From: Paguma larvata | Taxonomy: Eukaryota; Chordata; Mammalia; Carnivora; Viverridae | Assembly: GCA_030068075.1 (NCBI GenBank) | Contig: CM057841.1 | Coordinates: 49,083,030 to 49,147,029 of the forward strand | DNA length: 64,000 bases | Direction of reading: 5' to 3' | In this document: positions 60,301 to 64,000 of the stretch, piece by piece | How the letters are laid out: each line of letters starts with the position of its first letter | Position numbering within the stretch: the stretch's first letter is position 1 | The notes under the pieces: generated by a model | The model's database searches: none | Told to the model about the DNA's origin: nothing | What the model saw: only the letters and a program-made list of their open reading frames with translations | Position numbers and translations under genes: made by a program

Positions 60301-61655
60301 TCATGAAAACAAAGAACCTTCTGGACTTCCACATTCTACTTTCCTTGTCGTGGCCGACTTGCCTGTGCACAAAGATCGCATCCGATCGTATTTGGGGATC
60401 TAAGTTGCTCCAGGAGGGCACAAAAAATGACTTTGCAGAAAAGTCCGAGGCGGGAAGTGTGCACACACCCAGGGAGGGAGGTACAGTGGGAGAGGCATGT
60501 ACGATCCCTCGACTCCAAAGATTTGTCATCCGGGCACCCAGTCCCTCCTCCTGGCGGCACCCCAGACGAGGGGGCAACCGTGTGTACCTTGCTTAGCACG
60601 GGAGTCTGGTCCTGCAGCAGAGCTTAGGCACGAGGGGCACCTCCGCAGAGGCCGGTCTCAACCAGGCACCCGTGGTTGGGGTCTAGCGAGGCACCCCTCC
60701 CACTGCAGAGGGCGGCTGGCCTGCGGCCCCCGGGCGGAGGGACAACTGGAGGCTGAGGCGGGGTGCCCGCACCCGTGGTGTGCGTTCCGGATACACACTG
60801 TCGGCGCTGGGCCGGCCAGCTGCCATTTTCCAACGACGAGCGTCTCCTCACCTTCGGTTCTTCCGTCCCCTCGCGCTCACGGCTCTCCTCTCCAACACAT
60901 GTCTTCCAACAGCGAGGTGGGATCCAGAAGGCAAGGAGAGGCAGTTTAGCTTCGCTCTCCCCGCCCCTACCCTGCCCTCCAGTCAGAGGGGACTCTTCCT
61001 CTTCTGAAAAATGAGGGGGGTCCGCATATGGCCCTGGAGGAAGCCCCCCCCACTTGTCCTCCAAGCCCTCCTCCTCAGCCCCAATAGGTACAGTCCTCTC
61101 AAGACTTAGCTCTATATGGGTCCCTTCTTCCCTAGAGACCTTCCGCCCAATTCCTAACTAGAGCGTCGTGTTCCTCAGGAAATAGGTGAGCAGAACTGCA
61201 GAAAGCAGCTTGTTTTCTTCTTTGACCTCGTGTTGTTTGGGGGCAGTTTTTTCAGTAATGGGAAGGCACGAGATGCCCTGGAAATCCGACACACGCATCT
61301 GGGACGAGAAGACAGACTGATGGCACAGCAGGGCCAGGAAACCACTTTCAGGGACTGTCTGGATTCCGTGGACCAGCCAGGAAGTGTCCTTGGGCTGGTC
61401 TTCTTAGTCACTCATGCCATGGCTCCGGGGGCGCTCGGTGCCCCTGCCCAGCTGCCTCTTGGCACTGACTCAGTCTTTCCACTTCCCACACACGTTTTCC
61501 TTGACAATTCCTGACTCCCGGATAAAGCGAAATCGTTTCCTTTGGGGGTTGGGCAGAATAGTTTTCACTAAATGTGGATGTGAAGAGCTAGACAAAAGAC
61601 TGTACACTTGTTCTGAAACACCGTGGGCTAACATGGTGTCTACCGCAGTTCAAAC
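60301..61655. other. Intergenic, no feature recognised
   Basis: About 1.35 kb with no repeat or gene that I can support. Confidence 0.5.
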
Positions 61656-61659
61656 CAAA

Positions 61660-61864
61660 AAAAAAAAAAAATTTTCTTTTTGAGAGAGAAAAGAGGGAGG
61701 GGGGAGAGGGAGGGACAAAGAGAGAGGGAGACACAGAATCTGAAGCAGGCTCCAGGCTCTGACCTGTGAGCACAGAGCCCGATGAGGGACTTGAACCCAA
61801 AAACCGTGAGATCATGACCTGAGCTGAAGTTGGATGCTTGATTGATGGGTCACACAGATGCCCC
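61660..61864 (-). mobile_element. SINEC
   Basis: Antisense copy with the end 'gggtcacacagatgccccg', tRNA-like head decayed. Confidence 0.87.
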
Positions 61865-61867
61865 GAA

Positions 61868-62069
61868 AAACTTTTTTTTCTTTTTTTTTTTTAACGTTTA
61901 TTTATTTTTGAGAGATAGAGAGACAGAGAGTGAGCAGGGAAACGGCAGAGAGAGGCAGACACGGAATCTGAAGAGGCTCCAGGCTCTGAGCCATCAGCAC
62001 AGAGCCCGATGGGGGCTCAAACCTACAGAACGTGAGATCATGACCGGGGCTGAAGTCGGCCGCTCAATA
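61868..62069 (-). mobile_element. SINEC, head-truncated, directly adjoining the previous one
   Basis: Antisense copy that stops at 'gaagtcggccgctcaa', before the tRNA-like head. Confidence 0.87.
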
Positions 62070-63344
62070 GAACATGGTAATACCTCTTTTGGCCCCACCG
62101 CCCAGCCAGGCCCCACCAAGAAAGGCCAGGCATTCGCTGAGGCAACTCCCAGGCCTTAGCGAGAAAGACATGAAGAGGTCGGGACAGGTGGCAACACTGG
62201 CTGGGAAGGCAGTTCCCACCAAGGGCACAGATGGGGCTCAGGCAAGAGCATGGGCAACCAAGAGGAAGGCCCAAGAGTGGTCCCTGTCTGCCTCAAGTGA
62301 CCCCAGGAGCGCCCACCTCACCCACTCCAGATTTCAACACCAACTGAATCGTGCAGGCCTGCTCATTAGTGGCTGGGCCGTGTCCTTTGTGTGCTCATCC
62401 CTTAGTTCTCTGCCGGGTCCCTGGCTGGTAGCAGAGGCTCACTTAGCGCACTGTGGATGGTCAGGCAGGGCTGAGAAGGCTCCTGTCTCCAGGATCTGGC
62501 TTATACTTATAAGAAACAGCCATTCATGCCCAGGTCCAAGCACCGGTCTCACTGGCCAGCTCCTGTCCCTTGGAACTACTTCACGATAGTAAGTGAACAT
62601 ACGGGCCAGAGGAGTCTGGGAGAAGAGACAACAGTCTATAAATGGGTTTCCCGGTTGTTAAAACCAGCACAGGATCTTAGGAGGTGGAAGCACCTCTTCT
62701 GAGACCAGGGGTCCCTGCCACTATGTTCCTGGCCACCGTCAGACCTTCAGGGTGGGGAGCGGGACTCCGGGAGGCTGCCCATTCTGTCCTGGAAGAGCCG
62801 GGGCACTTCACAGTCCTTTCCTACACACAGCTCAGTTCTATCTCTATGGTACAATTAAAAAGACCAATTTATTAGCAAAACCTGAAATCCAAATAAAAAC
62901 AGAATACTGTGAAAGATTTGATGTATTCCTCACCCAGGTCCAACAACTGAGCAAGACATGGCCCGTCTCTTTTCATCACTGAGCCCACCCACCCCTTGGT
63001 GACAATTTTAAAGGCCAAATGGAGAAGAGCCTGTTGGTTTATCACAAAGAACGGGGCGTTCCGGGTACTGCTGGCTTGCTGACCTATCACCTATTCCTAA
63101 TTCCACCCCCCATCTTCCACGATGGGTTTTTCCAGCCTCCTCTACAGCTGGGGGCAGTCAGATGGCCCAGCTGTGGCCGGTGAGACATACACAAACGCCT
63201 GCTCTGAAGCCGCTTTGAGAAGTCTCACCGCAGGATACGCATGTACACGCACACACACGGTATGTGTGCCCATCGTGTGTGACCCGTACGTCCGCTTAGC
63301 CAGAGGAAGCCACTTCACTGGTATGGCGGACTTAGTTCAACACA
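62070..63344. other. Intergenic, no gene recognised
   Basis: About 1.3 kb. Position 63115-63330 resembles an old interspersed repeat ('ccagcctcctctacagctgg'), family not named. Confidence 0.45.
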
Positions 63345-63350
63345 AGTGGC

Positions 63351-63466
63351 TTTTTTTCTTAAGGATTTTAGTTGTTCATAATCACTACACCCAACCTGGG
63401 GTTCAGACTTACAACCTTGAGATCGAGAGTCGCACACTCTACTGACTGAGCCAGCCAGATGCCCCA
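63351..63466 (-). mobile_element. Short older-type SINEC
   Basis: Antisense 'ttacaaccttgagatcgaga' then 'actgactgagccagccagat'. Confidence 0.85.
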
Positions 63467-64000
63467 ATACAGGCGGCTTTTCGAGAGGGTACATGCAGAT
63501 CAAGAGGAAGATGGCTGAAGTCAAGGCAAATGAAACTATTTGAAATGTGAAAGTCTGGGAACCCTGAAATCGGGAGGAAGGGCCTGTTACCAGAATGGTG
63601 CGCATAGCTATGCATTCCTGGACAGGCTGCCAGATTCTGTCAAAAGGGGCTAGACTGGAGAGGCTTTTGATCTTTTTACTGGCTGCTTGGGATTTTCTAT
63701 GTGGCACAAGCACATGGTTGCACGGTGTCAGGAAGGCTTGCGTGTGGCTTGGATAGTGGAGTGGGGTTCTCTCCCTTCCTTCTGTTGTTTTGTTATAAAA
63801 GAACCCAACCGCTTCTGCTTGCTGCGGCCTGCCTAGTCGATGGGGAGGGGCGGGCTGGGGCTCTGATGAGCACAGCACCTCCTGAAACCTGGTGGCTGGG
63901 GGTGGCCACCCATAACTGGGGTCTGGTGTTGGCTTTGCCAGGCTAGCCACCAGGCTGCTTTTTGAGGGGCTCTCTAGAACACATGTGGATGTGTAAAGTC
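63467..64000. other. Window end, no feature supported
   Basis: A minus-strand open frame of about 210 codons runs across this stretch into the SINE at 63351-63466; it therefore includes repeat sequence and lacks support. Confidence 0.45.

Noticed and set aside
63790..63800. TATAAAAG motif near the window end
   Set aside because: No coding exon, CpG island or other promoter element follows within view.
63315..63950. Minus-strand open frame of 211 codons at the window end
   Set aside because: It reads through a SINE and repeat-like sequence, has no recognised domain and no clear splice or promoter context.

Overview
This is a mammalian genomic window, and the repeats say which kind. About 30 tRNA-derived SINEs carry the carnivore CAN/SINEC signature (a 'gcctgggtggctcagt' head, a 'ctgacagctcagagcctggagcctgctt' type body, a CT-rich stretch and an A-rich tail). 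The body wording is the feliform variant, so a cat-family genome is most likely. Split genes, GT-AG introns, two CpG islands, MIR and L1 relics and polyadenylation signals all fit.

Layout. Positions 1-135 are the last coding piece of a chymotrypsinogen B family gene (+ strand), followed by its polyadenylation signals. Only about 500 bp later a second, complete chymotrypsinogen B paralogue starts (ATG at 638, stop at 4460-4462, seven exons, 263 codons). From 5375 to 42242 the opposite strand holds BCAR1 (p130Cas): six shared coding exons (5855-6367, 9500-9589, 10675-11772, 12630-12746, 12919-13080, 18819-19430) and two alternative four-codon first exons (29288-29299, MNYL; 42231-42242, MSVP), each in a CpG island. 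All junctions are in phase and give 867 residues, with an SH3 domain, 15 YxxP motifs, a serine-rich helical region, a Src-binding site and a C-terminal FAT-like domain. From about 42.5 kb to 64 kb there is no gene I can support; it is packed with SINEs, L1 fragments and other old repeats. The next gene expected by synteny with human 16q23 (CFDP1) was not found.

How it fits together. The chymotrypsinogens are pancreatic digestive zymogens in tandem, and the short gap between them must hold the promoter of the second (TATA box, CCAAT box, PTF1-like bipartite sites). BCAR1 is an unrelated adhesion and Src-signalling scaffold transcribed convergently towards them, ending about 0.9 kb from the chymotrypsinogen poly(A) site. 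The CTRB-BCAR1 neighbourhood matches human 16q23.1, but the two CTRB copies here are head-to-tail, whereas I recall the human pair as being in opposite orientations.

I found no bacterial-type system, CRISPR array, or plausible new protein family. The more interesting points are the rebuilt substrate cleft of the second chymotrypsinogen, the compact tandem arrangement, the dual BCAR1 promoters, and some repeat oddities.
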